Shown here one piece after another: positions 33,928-47,087 of a DNA stretch of 64,000 bases (its first letter is position 1; each line of letters begins with the position of its first letter). The stretch covers positions 251,683,780-251,747,779 of the forward strand of contig CAKMRJ010005634.1 in NCBI GenBank assembly GCA_928212115.1, given 5' to 3'. The DNA comes from Lactuca virosa. Its lineage: Eukaryota; Streptophyta; Magnoliopsida; Asterales; Asteraceae. A model generated the notes under the pieces. The model saw only the letters and a program-made list of their open reading frames with translations, was not told where the DNA came from and made no database searches. The translations under genes and the position numbers were made by a program.

Positions 33928-35425
33928 TAGGATTGTTTTTTGTATATTTGATGCAAACTGCTTGAAAAATCGAAAAACTGCTCACTGTTCGACTGGACTC
34001 GCCGAGTGCAAGGGGAGAACTCGACGAGTCCAAGGCAAAATGCATCCTACTCGTCGAGTAGGATCATGCACTCGGCGAGTAGGTGCGTGTTGGGCAGTTT
34101 TCCGAGTTTTATTGCTGGAAATGGGCTAGAATCATTATCCCAAACTGTTTTGGACTTGTAAAATATGTTTTTCAAAGTGGTAATGATTATGTTAACCCAT
34201 TTCAAATGACTATTATCAATTTTCAAGTTTTATATGTGTTAATATGATTTCTTGAAATTGTTTTATATGAATATTTGTTCTTATGATTTGTAGAAGATCA
34301 TAGGAATTGTGTGTAACCTACATGCTTGTTTAATTCATGATCTTAATGCTAATGATGGTGTCCATAACTTGTCCTCAAGTTATGGATAACCAAAAGTCAC
34401 TTCTTTAAAAATTGTCATTAAAGAATAGGAGGTTTCATAAAATGAAGAGTCTTCAACTTTATGAACCATTAAAACTCATAAGTTACAAATTGAAGAGTCT
34501 TGAAATAGTTTCAAAACTTGCCCTCAAGTTTTGGAATTTGTAAAGTCTTACACTTTAATACTTTAATTCCAAATTAAACCATAGTTTTTTTAAAGGTTTA
34601 AAAAAACAACACTTATACTATTATTATAATTTTATTTATATAGATATGTATAAGAATAAGTCAATCTAACCGCAAGTAGGCCTCATTCACGAAGCCGGTC
34701 TATAAGGGGGGTAAAAGGTTGTTGCCTATAAAATGGCAGCTTAATGGGTGTCCACTCTCACCCACCGCTTCCTTGACTGGTGGAGGGTCGTTAGCCGAAC
34801 GGGTAGGATAAGACTTTAACTCTCATTAAAAGTATAATGAATTATAAAGTAACTATACATTATTAATTCCCAATCTTAGTTACTTTAGGAAAATGTTAAA
34901 TAGGTGCTAGCCCATAAAATTACACTTTGTACCTTACCAAGTCGTTAGTGGAGCGTGTGTGGTTAACCGACACACTAACAAGGACTAGTAAATGTGGCAA
35001 AGGGTAACTTGACTTTATTATAGATCGGTGGAGTGTGTGTGGTTAACCGGCACATCGATTAGGTAATATAGTTAAGGGTACCAAATCAATTTGTATGGTT
35101 GTTCACACCTTGTTTGTGATCCTCGGCATCCCAGTCACAAACTTGAGAGGGCACAATCGAGATTCAAACATGCCATTGAAAAGTTCAATGTATCTCAAAA
35201 GATCTAGGAGTTTCAAATCCAATAAAACCTAATAATAAAATATTTCGTTCTTATGGTGGAAATTGGTAAATCGTCATTTACCTACCTTCAAATATTTTAT
35301 AGCTTGGATTACGGCATCCCTCTTCCAACTATAAATAATTTGTTGGATCTTAGCCTTAATATCTCATTTGGGTGACTTATTAAGGAATCTTAATCTAATG
35401 AAACTTGTTTTTTCTTTTCTTTCAC
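33928..35425 (+). other. Copia A leader
   Basis: 1.5 kb untranslated. First part (33990-34090) holds four copies of an ACTCG-N-CGAGT dyad. The second (34680-35290) has the seven ordered hairpins of the family: GTTGCC/GGCAGC (34721-34740), CCACC/GGTGG near 34762-34783, GTTAGTG/CACTAAC (34944-34979), ATCGGTG/CATCGAT (35024 on), TTTGTGA/TCACAAA near 35114-35141, CATTGAA/TTCAATG near 35178-35194, GGTAAAT/ATTTACC (35265-35282). No gene. Confidence 0.8.
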
Positions 35426-38400
35426 ATGTCTTCCTTCAATGCTGCTGGCTCAAACCCAACATGCTCCTTTTCCCTTATGAACTTGTGTGGGAAAGTCACT
35501 TTTGATGGATCCAACTTCAATCAATGGATCAGAAACATCAGGATGATTACCCGCTTTGAGGACAAGGAGTATGTCCTCGATAGGGAGCTTAAGGTTGTGA
35601 ATGAATCCACTGCTACTCCTGAAGAGTTTGCGGAGTTTGTTGCACATGAAAAGGATGCTACTAAAGTAGCATGTATCATGATGGCCACCATGACTCCTGA
35701 ACTTCAAAAATCCTATGAAGATTTCTACCCCTATGAGATGCACCAAGATCTGATGGAAAGGTACCATCAGAGCGCGTGTCAGGAGAGGTATGAAATCATC
35801 TCCTCCATGATAACAACCAGAATGAAAAGTGGTGAACCCATCACCGGTCACATGCAGAAAATGCAAAGGTTCGTTGACCGATTATTGAAGCTTAATGTGG
35901 ACTTTCCTGAAGAAATAGCGATTGACATCATTCTCCATTCCTTACCTCCAAGTTATGATCAGTTTCGTATGACTTATCATATGAACAAGGAGGAAGTCAC
36001 ACTAAGTATACTTCAGGGACTCTTAAGGACAGCTGAAAATGGCCTTAAGGGTAAAGCGGTTGTTACTTCTACTTTTACTCCTTCAGCAGCCCCTGTTCTT
36101 GCAATTGGGCAGGGAAAGGGTAAGAAGAGGAAAACCCCTTCGAAGGGTACCAAGGGTAAGCCCCTTGATGGTTCCTCTTCAAGTGGGACAAAGAAAGGTC
36201 CCGTTACTCCTTCCTCAAACCCAAAGGAAGCACAATGCTTCTATTGCCAGGAAAAGGGGCACTGGAAGCGAAGCTGCCCTAAATACTTGCAAGATGTAAA
36301 GGATAGGAAAGTTAAACCCACCCATGCAGGTATTTATACAATATTGTCTAATAACTCATCTAATGCTAATTCTTGGGTGCTTGATACAGGTTGTGGTATT
36401 CACATTTGTACTGATTTGCAGGGCCTAAGAAGAAGTGAGCAAGTGGAGCACGGGAAGATAAAATTAGTCATGGGCAACAGGAAAGCATCACCTGTCACCA
36501 AGATAGGAGTTTATTCTTTATTGCTTAATAATGGGTTAATGTTAGATTTGAATAAATGTTGTTACTCGCCTAAAATGGTGAGAAATATTATTTCCTTTCA
36601 TGGCTTGTACAAACAAGGGTTTACATTTTCATTTGATAATAATAATGGTGCTATTAATGTTTATTACAATGATGTATTTTACTTTAAAGCATTACCTTGT
36701 GATGGTGTATATGAAGCTGTGAATGTTGTAGACAATCTAGGAAATAATGTGTTGTATATTGATTCTTCAAATAGCTTGGATAAAGCATCCTTGTGGCATT
36801 GTCGTCTTGGACATGTCAACAAGAAGCGCATAGGCCAACTCTAAAAGGCTGGAGTCTTGGAGTCATTTGACCTAAAGCCGGATGATAGTTGCGAGTGTTG
36901 TTTACTTGGAAAAATAACAAAGTCACCCTTCACAGGTACTTGTGATAGGGGTGAGGGTTTGTTGGACCTGGTACACACAGATGTGTGTGGGCCCTTCAGA
37001 GTTGCTACAAGGGATGCTACTCGCTGTTATGTGACTTTCACTGATGATTATAGGAGATATGGATATATATACTTAATCAAGCATAAGTCAGAAACCTTTG
37101 ATAAGTTCAAAGAGTTTAAGCAGGAAGTAGAGAATCAATTGGGCAGGAACATCAAGATGCTCCGATCCGATCGGGGAGGAGAGTATCTTAGCAGTGAGTT
37201 CCTTGACTATCTTAAGGAATGTGGGATTGTCTCACAATTGACACCTCCCAGAACACCACAGCTGAATAGTGTAGCTGAGAGGCGCAATCAAACCTTGTTG
37301 GATATGGTTCGTTCCATGATGAGTCGAGCTTCGTTACCAATCTCTTTCTGGGGGTATGTCTTAGAGACTGCCACCCATATCCTTAATCTAGTCCCTACTA
37401 AAAAGGTTGCCAAAACACCTCACGAGATGTGGACTAGGAAAGTTCCTAATTTAGACCACATCAAGATTTGGGGTTGTGAAGCTTTCGTGAGGCGTGAGAC
37501 TCATGATAAGCTTGAACCTCGAAGTGAGAGGTGTATTTTCATCGGCTACCCACATAGATCCTTTGGTTACCTCTTCTACAGACCCAATGATAATGTGCTC
37601 TTTGTAGCAAGAAGATGAGTCTTTCGTGAGAGAGAATTTATAAGGCAAGGGGACAGTGGGAGGCAAATTGACCTTGAAGAGCTTCAAGAGTCAAGTGGTG
37701 AAGGAACCTCAAATACTACCGACCAACTTGAGGGGGAAACTCTTGTTGAGCCGATAGATGAGTCTGTACCTCCGAGGCGTTCCACTAGGGTGAGGAACAC
37801 ACCTGATTTTTATTATGGTTATTACATCACTACTGAAGGTGATACATTTATCAGTAATAGTACACTGATAGATTTAAATGAACCTAATAATTACAAGGAA
37901 GCCATGGCAGGCCATGAGTCTGCTAAATGGAAGGAGGCTATGGACAGCGTGATTCAGTCCATGTATGACAATCAAGTGTGGAACTTGGTTGACAATGTAC
38001 CAGGTCGTAAGACAGTTGGGTGCAAATGGATCTTCAAAAAGAAGACCGACATGGATGGGAAGGTACACACCTACAAAGCAAGACTGGTGGCAAAGGGCTT
38101 TACTCAAACTCCGGGAGTTGACTATGATGAGACCTTTTCACCAGTAGCAAAGATTAAGTCTATTAGAGTTTTGCTGGCCATAGCTGCATTTCATGATTAT
38201 GAAATATGGCAAATGGATGTCAAAACCGCTTTCCTTAATGGAAAGTTGGCTGAGGATGTTTACATGGCTCAACCAGAGGGTTTTGTCGATGCAAAGTACC
38301 CTAATAGGGTGTGTAAGCTTGAGAAATCCATTTATGGATTGAAACAAGCATCTCGTAGATGGAATCTTTGCTTCGATGAGAAAGTCAAAGAGTTTGGTTT

Positions 38401-39463
38401 TTCAAGGAGCGAAGATGAGTCCTGTGTGTATGTTAGGGATAGTGGGAGTATAGTCAGGTTTCTGGTGTTGTATGTGGATGACATACTACTCATAGGAAAT
38501 GACATCCCAACTTTGCAGGAAGTTAAGTCTTGGCTTGGGAAGTGTTTCGCAATGAAGGACCTTGGAGAAGCTGCCTATATCTTAGGGATAAGGATAATGA
38601 GAGACAGGAGTAAGAGACTAATTGGACTTAGTCAAAGTATCTACTTGGATAAGGTGCTGAAGAGGTTCAGCATGCAAGAATCCAAGAAAGGGGAATTACC
38701 TATCCAGATTAATGCCAAGCTGAGTAAGACTCAGAGTCCGAGTACAGAGGCTAAGATAGCAGAGATGAGTCGTATACCATATGCTTCCGCTGTGGGCTCT
38801 ATCATGTATGCTATGACTTGTACTCGCCCTGATGTGGCCTTTGCTTTGAGCATGGTCAGTAGATATCAAGGGAACCCTGGCAAGGCTCACTGGACTGCAG
38901 TAAAGTACATTCTCAAGTATCTGCGGAGGACTAAGGACTAGGTCCTTACCCTCGGTGGCAGTGATGACTTGAGAGTGGAAGGATATAGCGATGCTAGCTT
39001 TCAAACTAATAGGGATAATTTCTGCTCTCAGTCAGGCTGGGTCTTTATCCTAAATGGAGGGGCAATTACTTGGAAAAGTTCCAAGCAGGAGACAGTAGCT
39101 GATTCTACTTTTGAATCAGAGTACATAGCAGCGAGTGAAGTAGCAAAGGAGGCGATATGGCTAAAGAACTTCATCGGAGACCTTGGAGTTGTACCAGCTA
39201 TAAAGGAGCCAATGGAAATTTTTTGTGACAGCGAAAGTGTGGTTGCTTTGGCTAAGGAACCAAGAGATCATGGGAGATCTAGGCACATTGACAGAAAATA
39301 CCATTTCATCAGACATCGAATAGAACAAGGACTCCTCATGGCAAAGAGGGTATCATCAGATGAGAACCCAGCTGATCCCCTCACGAAGGGACTGAGTAGG
39401 GTTAACCATTTACAGCATGCGAGGCGCATCGGGCTGAAGGATGATATTAGTTTCAATAATTAG
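35426..39463 (+). pseudogene. Copia A gag-pol polyprotein, one frame with three stops
   Basis: The ATG at 35426 (MSSFNAAG) follows TTTCAC in the same place as in Copia B. 1345 codons in a single frame: capsid (1-230), knuckle CFYCQEKGHWKRSC (from residue 271), protease DTGC (D320), pre-integrase LWHCRLGHVNKKR and CCLLGK, integrase D519, D582 and E618 (35 residues between the last two), linker, RT with SPVAKIKSIR and YVDD (about 1016-1019), RNaseH (GYSDASFQT) and the end DDISFNN. Stops: TAA 36842-36844 (residue 473), TGA 37616-37618 (731), TAG 38939-38941 (1172). Copia B lacks these three stops. The frame is otherwise clean. The polyprotein would be self-cleaved to make virus-like particles in the cytoplasm. 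Confidence 0.93.
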
Positions 39464-40313
39464 ATTTCTGAAACTTGTAAAATGTAATTGACATTTTGAT
39501 GATTAAATAAAAGTTGTTATTTATTTATGAGTAAAGTGTTACTATCTTATGTTAATCGTTTACTATGGTTTCAATTTTGCATGTTTTGACTTCCAGAATA
39601 ATTATTTTATTCGAACTCTCCACAGTCGGTCATATGTCGGAAGTAGATATGAATCAAGACTGTCATGAATTTGGTTTGTATGATATGTCTAAAGGGTATT
39701 AGACATAGCAATAGTTGCTGCAACATTCATGAGTGCTCATAAGTTCTGAGTATTGGATTCGACCCACGCTCACTTGCATCACTTCATGGAATTTATCTCG
39801 AGTGATCGTGAGACGGTAATATCATATAAATCTTTAAACCTAGAGATATGAGTTGTTGACTATGAGTTGGTTATCCATTGATTGTACGAAAATGCATTGG
39901 TAACTCGATGTTATAAAACGTGCTTTTGTGCATAATTCAACAAGTAGTCAGTACAAGCATATGAGTTGAAGTTTATATGTTCCTTCTAGAAATAGAAGCG
40001 ATATCTGGGCCCCTCGATGATTTGGTTTTGACTTATGTATCGGGCCCGGTCAGAACCTAATTGATGTGTTCAATTTAGTTCTATGTCGAAACAAATCAGA
40101 GATCGAGAAACAAATGTTGGACAATAAGTACGACAATGTTCCATGTGTTTGTCCGGCTGATATCTTGAGAGCAGAGGATTGTATGATCACTTATCTTAAA
40201 TGGCGTATCATTATTATCTCAGTTCCGAGAGACTTTGAAAGAGCTACGATTGCTAGTCAGATCCTGAAGTCATATCTGCAAATATAGTTATTAGACTTAT
40301 CCAAGTGGGAGAC
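39464..40313 (+). other. Copia A 3' noncoding block and polypurine tract
   Basis: Conserved 0.85 kb block seen in six copies in the window; it ends AAGTGGGAGAC before the LTR. The 73-codon frame at 40066-40287 is not kept in Copia B and is rejected as a gene. Confidence 0.8.
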
Positions 40314-41090
40314 TGTTGGATATAGTGTCTAAGTCCATAAATTTATTTGGTATGTACTTGACCCGACCCGGCATGGTCCATTTGGGTTGCATGGCATTGC
40401 AATACTTGGACAGACTAAATGAGAGAAAGGACACTTGTGATTATTAATATATTATAAGTTCTAATATATTAATAATAGTATTGTTTAATTAGTGTTGATC
40501 AAGTATTAATTTAGAATTAATTTGGTGATCAAAATGATACTAATTAAATATGTAGGGTTGATTATGACAATCATCTAATCTTTTATGGTGGATTTATGAT
40601 CCATGATTTATGGATTTGGGTTATAACCATTTGGAGTTCCATAGATAGTTCATTGGAGTTACAAACCCATGGATCATTAGAAATCAAGAGTCATGACAAT
40701 TAAGGGCATTCATGTGTAAACCCTAATTATGACAACACTATAAAAGGAGCCCTATAGCTAGCAAAATTGGACTACTAGTGAGTTCTAAGAGGGCATAACC
40801 GATTTTGAGTGCAAGTGTATTCTCTCAAGTTATTCCAAGTCTTGTAGTGTTGTGTGAAGCATTTTAGGCACAACATTTGGGGTGCTAGGCTCACAAAGTC
40901 TTCAAGGAATCCAAGCAACAAGAAAGGTATGTACTTCTAATAGTTTTATGTTACATATTCCCCATGGCATGCTAGTTAGGAAGTAAACCTTGAAAAATCA
41001 AATTTGCATGTATATTAGAGAAAACATAGATTCAAGGTTTATAGGGTTGCATGTACACCATAGGAGTGTTAGAATGCTCAAAACCCATCA
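40314..41090 (+). repeat. Copia A 3' LTR
   Basis: 777 bp, same ends as the 5' LTR; TATAAAA at 40739-40745. Followed by ATAGT (41091-41095). Confidence 0.95.
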
Positions 41091-41734
41091 ATAGTATACT
41101 TTGTGTTGTGGTGATCTGTTAGATCGGTATCCTAGTATATGGGATGATGTTATGCTTAGTGATCTGTAAGATCTGTCTGATTGTCTATTGACTGGTTATA
41201 TGTATGCTTACCTTTTATGTATATGTCGACATGGTTTATGTGTGGTTGGGTTGAGGCGGACCAATGTAGACTGAAGGCCAAGAGACCCAGGGCGTCCCAG
41301 ATAGACTGCAGGCATGTGGGGCATACCAGTCAGGCCGAAGGCTAGAAGAACGTTCCAGATAGGCTGAAGGCCCGGTGAGGTGTACTAGTTATGCTGACGG
41401 TTCTGTGAGTGTACCAGATAGTTTGTAGGCCGGTGGGGCGTTCGAGTCAGACTGAAGGCGTTGTATGCATGCTGCTTGTTATTATGATTATGTGTTGTGT
41501 TGGTACTTTGGGGGAACTCACTAAGTGTTGGCTTACATTTTTGGGTTATGTTTCAGGTACTTCGGATGACCACGGGAAGGCGAAGGCGTGACCGTACACA
41601 TCCTCATGTTTTTGACTTATGATTTTGGGATACTCTGATGTTGAACATGTTTTGAAAACTATGATTATAACAATTTGTGAAATTGGTTGGTTTTTAATAA
41701 GTTTAAATTTCTTGTGATTTTTATGAGTGTTACA
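41091..41734 (+). repeat. Gypsy LTR, right part
   Basis: Continues the LTR broken at 33136. After the TGATCTGTTAGATC words and GTTGGGTTGAGGCGG comes a degenerate 30-37 bp tandem repeat (41255-41465), then a U5-like end with GGGGGAACTCACTAAG and GAGTGTTACA at 41734. No gene; the 60-codon frame at 41409 is incidental. Confidence 0.75.
41255..41465 (+). repeat. Degenerate ~33 bp tandem repeat in Gypsy LTR
   Basis: Six to seven imperfect units around AGATAGACTGAAGGCC and GTGGGGCGTACCAG. Confidence 0.65.
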
Positions 41735-41914
41735 GGTTGGTATCAGAGCCTTGGTTTGAGTGAATTGGAGGAACGCTCGTGTGAATCTAGTCTCAAACTA
41801 AGGAAAAAGATTTTAAAAATTATTTTCAAATTGTTTTCAAAATAATCAAGGAGGATGTGATATGTACGATCAGTCGGAGCCAGTAAGTAGACCCCAAATT
41901 GCCATTGTTATTTG
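41735..41914 (+). other. Gypsy primer site and start of leader
   Basis: TGGTATCAGAGCC at 41738-41750 four bases past the LTR end. The leader runs 160 bp before Copia C cuts it. The continuation of this Gypsy element is not clearly found in the window. Confidence 0.7.
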
Positions 41915-42724
41915 TGTTGGATTAGGTGTCTAAGCCCATAACTATAATTGTTATGTATTTTATTTTATGGTAGCATGGTCCTTTTGAGTTGCCTTCACCA
42001 TAGCAACTTGACAGGATGACTTTTGGAGAAAAAGGTTAATTAATGATTTATTAATACATTATAAGAATAATATAGTAATTAGAAATCATATTATTTAATT
42101 AGTATTTAATCAGAAATTAATTTGATATTAATTTTGGGATTAAAGGAATTGATTAAAAGAACGGGGACTGGTATTGCAAATCAATGATAGTTGCAATGTT
42201 GGGCTGATGGACTCCTTTAGAAGGGAGCGGACGAAATCTATAGGAGGCCCTATAGAATTTCGTCCAAGGCTTCTAATGTGGAGGTCCATGGACTTCTTAA
42301 GGCCTAAGCAAGGAAATTAGGGTTTCCACCTGAAAACCCTAGCAGCCTAAGCTATTTAAAGGACCCCTAGCACGTGATTTTCGGCCCCCATGCCTTCTTG
42401 TAAACCCTAGCTGATTTTCATAAGTGTCATACCTCCTCTCTCCTTCATCCTTTGCTATTGGTGTTTGTGACTCCATTAGAGGTGCAACACTTGAGGCACT
42501 AAGCTTTCAGAAGTCAAGATCAACCAAGGAATACTTGTTATTACTAGATAGCAAGCAAGGTAATCTTCTAACCCTAGTTTTCATATCGATTTCGAATTGT
42601 ATGCTAGTATTAGGGTTGTTGCTTTGGAATTTATATTTGCATGTATAACTAGAGAAAAACTTAGATCCAAAGCAGTTAGGGTTGCATGATCACATAGGAA
42701 TGTAGATATGCTCAAAACCCATCA
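41915..42724 (+). repeat. Copia C 5' LTR
   Basis: 810 bp, TGTTGGATTAGG to CTCAAAACCCATCA. Followed by GTGGTATCAGAACC, a primer site with one base changed from the usual GAGCC. Confidence 0.85.
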
Positions 42725-43018
42725 GTGGTATCAGAACCTAAGATGTTTTTCTGTTATATTTGATTCAATAGTGATCTGTCCAAAGCTGAAACAAAACAGA
42801 ATCCGCATCTGCTTGATAAACTTGACGAGTTCTATGATGAACTCGACGAGTCCATGCCCTGACTCGACGAGTTGACTCTTCTGTTAGCTGATTTTTCGAT
42901 TTTCAGATATTGTTTAGATTAGGCTAATTACCATAATTCGTTTTTATCACCATAAATTGAATTTTCTGAATGGTAATCTGAGTTCCTTATCAAATAAGAT
43001 GGATTTGGTCAAATTTGA
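42725..43018 (+). other. Copia C leader, first part
   Basis: Holds three ACTCGACGAGT-type dyads (about 42823-42878) as in the Copia A leader. Cut at TTTGA by the Gypsy element. Confidence 0.7.
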
Positions 43019-45112
43019 TGTAACATACACGTTCAGTTATCGTGTTATGTAATTTTAAAAGTGAAAAATATAATGAAATATTATGTGATTTTGAACGTTG
43101 AGTTCTAACAGATAGTTTTTACTATAAATGAAGTAAAACTATGTTTAGAATCACTCGGAAAATATTGGAAGTCTTATGAGATTTCAATCAAAAATCAAAT
43201 ATTGAAATTTAACGAAAATATAAAATTTGAAATAAGTAAAATTTTATTATTGAAAGTTGTAGATAATTTTGTTATAAACATTTAGGCGAAAACCTCATCG
43301 AAATCCGAGTTATAACGAAGAAGTTATGACTTCTTAAAGTTTCGCGACAGAACCGGCACAACGCCTTATGACGTAAAAACTGAGTTTTCGATAAACTACT
43401 TTTTAGCCTTTATGATCTAAACGAAAGTCTAGTATTCGTTAAACGAAGAATTTTCATAAAAAGAACGTCCAAATCTGACTTCGTATGAGGAAGTTATGAT
43501 TTTTCTAAGTTTCGGAATAGCAGTAGACAGCTAAAAAGTCGAAATAAAGATCGAGTGATTTTTAGCCGACTCAACCTAAACGAGAATCAAAGGTATCGTC
43601 AATTGTAGTACAACGGTAGAAAGACAGACGAAAACGGACATCGGATGAAGAAGTTATGAATTTTTAACGGACTTTTCCTGTCCCGACCTATTAAAAAATA
43701 TAATATTAAAAATACATTCAAAATTAGCCGACAAAGTCTAAACAAAAGTTGTAGAGCATAAATTCACCTACGCGTGGATATAAAGAACGTCAAAAACGGA
43801 GCTCGTATGCAAAAGATATGAATTTTTAAAGTTTTTAAATAAAAATAAATAAAAATTCGAGCCTTATACGAGGAGGTACGCCCCGCGTAGAGGCTTACGC
43901 CCAACGTTCGCATGGCAGGGCCTCAGATTGACCACATAACCGGTCTTCTCATGATGTCCACGTAGCAGACACGTCCGAGCCACGTGCCCTCCCTTCCGAG
44001 AATCTTACACGTAGCCTCGTACGCCCCGCATAGTAAGCTGCTTCGGACCCTATAAAAGGGATGCGAGGCTGCCCGTATTTTGGTTGCCAATTTTCAATTC
44101 CTTTCACTCCAAAACCCCCTTTTACCCACTTTTAACCCTCCGAAGCCCCGATATCATCACCGACACCCGAAGCAAGCCCCGACGCTCCGTAGTTCCCGAG
44201 AAAATCATTTCAAGTCGAAACTCTACTCGAGTAAGGCCGGTTTTCAACTAAAATCCCCGGTTTCATCACAAAAAGTCATATTTAAAGTCGAAGTGCTGCC
44301 CAAATTAATACTTTAATCCCTGGTTATTTCACGGTGAGTTAAATATATAGAAACAATTGTATGTTATGTGTTATATGTGTTATGTGTTTTTCCGTGTTAT
44401 CATCTCGTGTTATTATTTCCGCTATTTTGATAGCAAGCTTTACCTTTGGCCATGTGATCAATGAAAGGACTTAGATTCATAGTGGTATTGGTATGTAGCC
44501 TTTGGTCGTGTAGAGCATGTCTCGCAAGAGAATGACTTCTACCCCTATGACATTGGCAGAAGGTTAGATAGGGCTGAAAGCCTGAAATCTACCAAAATGT
44601 TTAAATCAGAAATTGTATGTCTTCTGTGCCATTTGGGCTGAAGCGTTATTGATGTATATCAAGTATTGAAATTTTTATGTCTCATTGATTGATATGGAAA
44701 GCTTGTCGCATGATTCACATATGCATTTGTTGTTCCTTGTTCCCTTTGCTTCTGTCATATTGAAGTATATATATGGCATAACGTTATATTGTATCTATTA
44801 TTGAACTCACTAAGCGTCACCGCTTACCCCTATCAGTGTTTAACAATTGCAGGTAATAAGCATCTAGTTTAGTCATATACTGTTAGAAGATTTAGAATAG
44901 TTTATACTATTACTTTTGTATTTGGGTTTACGTTTGTATAAAAGCTTAAATATCCTGGGTACTTATGTAATATACTAAAACTTAGTCGGTTTGTATCTAG
45001 TCTTTTGTAATCAAATTATCAATGTAAAATATTATTTTTGAATATGCATGTAGCATGTTTTGAAGTAACTTGGAGTAACACTGTCTTTAGTATGAAAGTT
45101 TGGGGTCTTTCA
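43019..45112 (+). repeat. Gypsy-NA 5' LTR
   Basis: 2094 bp; TATAAAA at 44051-44057, preceded by TACGCC/GCGTA dyads (43873-44030). It lacks about 26 bp present before the TATA box in the other LTR and has about 90 bp extra near 44440-44540. Frames such as 44080-44316 lie downstream of the TATA box but have no recognisable product. Confidence 0.88.
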
Positions 45113-47087
45113 ATCATGGTATCAGAGCAGTAGTTTAAGTGAACTAAATATCACAGATTGGTATTTAGACTTAAACCGTCAGAAGTTCAATATATGAACG
45201 GATTTCTTAGGAGTATATTGACACAAACCATAGGAAAGATTTAAGTGGGGTATTGGGTAGTGATAAACCTTAGTCTTCTAAAATATTAAGTTACTTCAAG
45301 AATTTTCAGAGAATTAGTTTAAGTTGACTAGGAATTTTGAGAATTTCTAGACTGAAACAAGGATTGCTAAGGGATGATGATGCGATGTGTGCCTGGTGTA
45401 CTTTAGGTTGAATACCTAAATTAATATTAAATGGACACAAGCACTAGAATATTATAGGAGATATGCCTTATATTCTAATATGTGCTAAATGATAAATGGA
45501 TATAGCGTGCCTTAGGTTGGTTACTCATATTGCTATTACTTGAGAATATTTAAGGTCTATTGCCGACCTTGGTTTAGAAGAGAAAATTTTATGTTCATAA
45601 TTCTAAGAATTTCCGTATTAGAATTGACATGAAACTTTTCGAAGTGACAAAAAGACTTATGATAGTCGCATGGATAATTTTATAGATAAACGATCGAGGG
45701 ATATCGTAAAATAATATTTATCAAGTGATATTGTAAACAGTGTATTAATACCTATAGAGTGGTGTTGTACATTCAAACTATGTTTAGTGAAATAATAACA
45801 CCGTTGGAAGAATGATGTGTATTCGAAGTACATTCGGACGAGATGAATGTTTTGGCATAACCGATGAAGTTTTTTGACCGCTGTCCAGATTGAAGCAATA
45901 ATTGCTTATAGAGTAGGAAGAACCGAAGATGGTGATCAATACTCCGGCAATATCGCAATTGATGTTGTGCAAGATTTAGAAGAATTAAATGAAGATCAAA
46001 GGAAAGGATAATGAAATGAACAAATGTGCATGGTGACTTGCATGAGTTAGAATATGATGCAGATAGTTAGAGACCGTTTGTCTCCACACTACTAGAGTAA
46101 ATTATGGCATAGTGTGTCTTGCAAAGTAGACACTACCCGAGAAAGAATTTATATGAAGAATTGAAAGTAAATTTCTATCGACCTATGAAAAAGTATTAGG
46201 ATATGCTAGATCGAGCATATGCATGAGAAGCATCTTAGAAGGCGAGTATAGGAAATCTAAGATATATTTGATAGAAACGTAAAATCCCTAGTTGAGTCTA
46301 GGAGAAATTATTCTATGTACTTGTTTGAACACACTCAGGTGTGAAAAGTTGTTTTGTGAAAACTTTTGAATGGTGACTTGGGAACTGCGATACAATACTT
46401 GGGACGAGTATGAGTAGGTGTGAATAGTAGTAGAGGCCTATACTACTCAAAGCACAAGACTCACACTTGGATCAGGGAAAGTCACAAGTTGACCAAGAAG
46501 CTAGAAAATTGATTCCGTTTGTGTTCGATTATGTCATTACCTTCGTTTCGGTGATGACTAAGAAGATGATTTTCGTTCATACCTTATTGATCATAAAGAA
46601 TCGAGTCCGATTAATATAAATCTGTGAAGTGAGTTGATTGGTTCAGAGAACCATGTCTTGTGTAGTGACGAAATTTCAGTCAGAAGATTGAAGAAGGAAA
46701 TGGTCAAAGTAGTCGATAAAAATATAGCGATGTTCATTAAAGGATTAAGAAACCATTAGCTAGAGATGCTACTAGTTATGAAGATATTATATCACATTAG
46801 AACATGAAGGAAGATTTCTTCTATGATAATGTTTGACTAAAAGAGACAAGATTATGGATCATTGTGTGTCTTTCGCATTATGAAATCAAAGGTCATTAGA
46901 GTATGACCATTCGAGTTGTTGTTGTAGAAAAAGTGAAAACCTTATCTTGGGATTTAGTTTATAACCCAAGTTCAAGAAGGAGTAAGAGTCTGCAATGAGA
47001 AAGTAAGAATGAGATAAGAACGAAATATCCCCATTTGTTTAACTCGTTGTGATTTCGGGGACGAAATCCTCAAAAGGAGGAGGTATT
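45113..47087 (+). other. Gypsy-NA interior
   Basis: Primer site TGGTATCAGAGC (45117-45128), then only short frames. The last part (46320-47087) resembles the 3' region that follows integrase in plant Gypsy elements (CACACTTGGATCAGGGAAAG; GGGGACGAAATCC); this is recognised from memory. Gag and pol appear to have been deleted. Confidence 0.7.

Larger units (their letters stand above)
33137..41090 (+). mobile_element. Copia A: complete Ty1/copia element
   Basis: 7954 bp: LTRs of exactly 777 bp at each end (about 14 differences by eye, under 2%), primer site, leader, one gag-pol frame, 3' noncoding block, polypurine tract and a 5-bp target duplication ATAGT. It sits in a Gypsy LTR. The low LTR divergence suggests a recent insertion. 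Gag-pol has three stops but no frameshift, so it is close to an active sequence but not able to make a full product. Confidence 0.95.

Noticed and set aside
40066..40287. 73-codon frame in the Copia A 3' block
   Set aside because: Not open in Copia B or E1, so it is not a conserved extra gene of the family.
44080..44316. 78-codon frame downstream of a TATA box in the Gypsy LTR
   Set aside because: It lies in LTR R/U5 sequence, has no recognisable product and its counterpart in the other LTR is not equally open.
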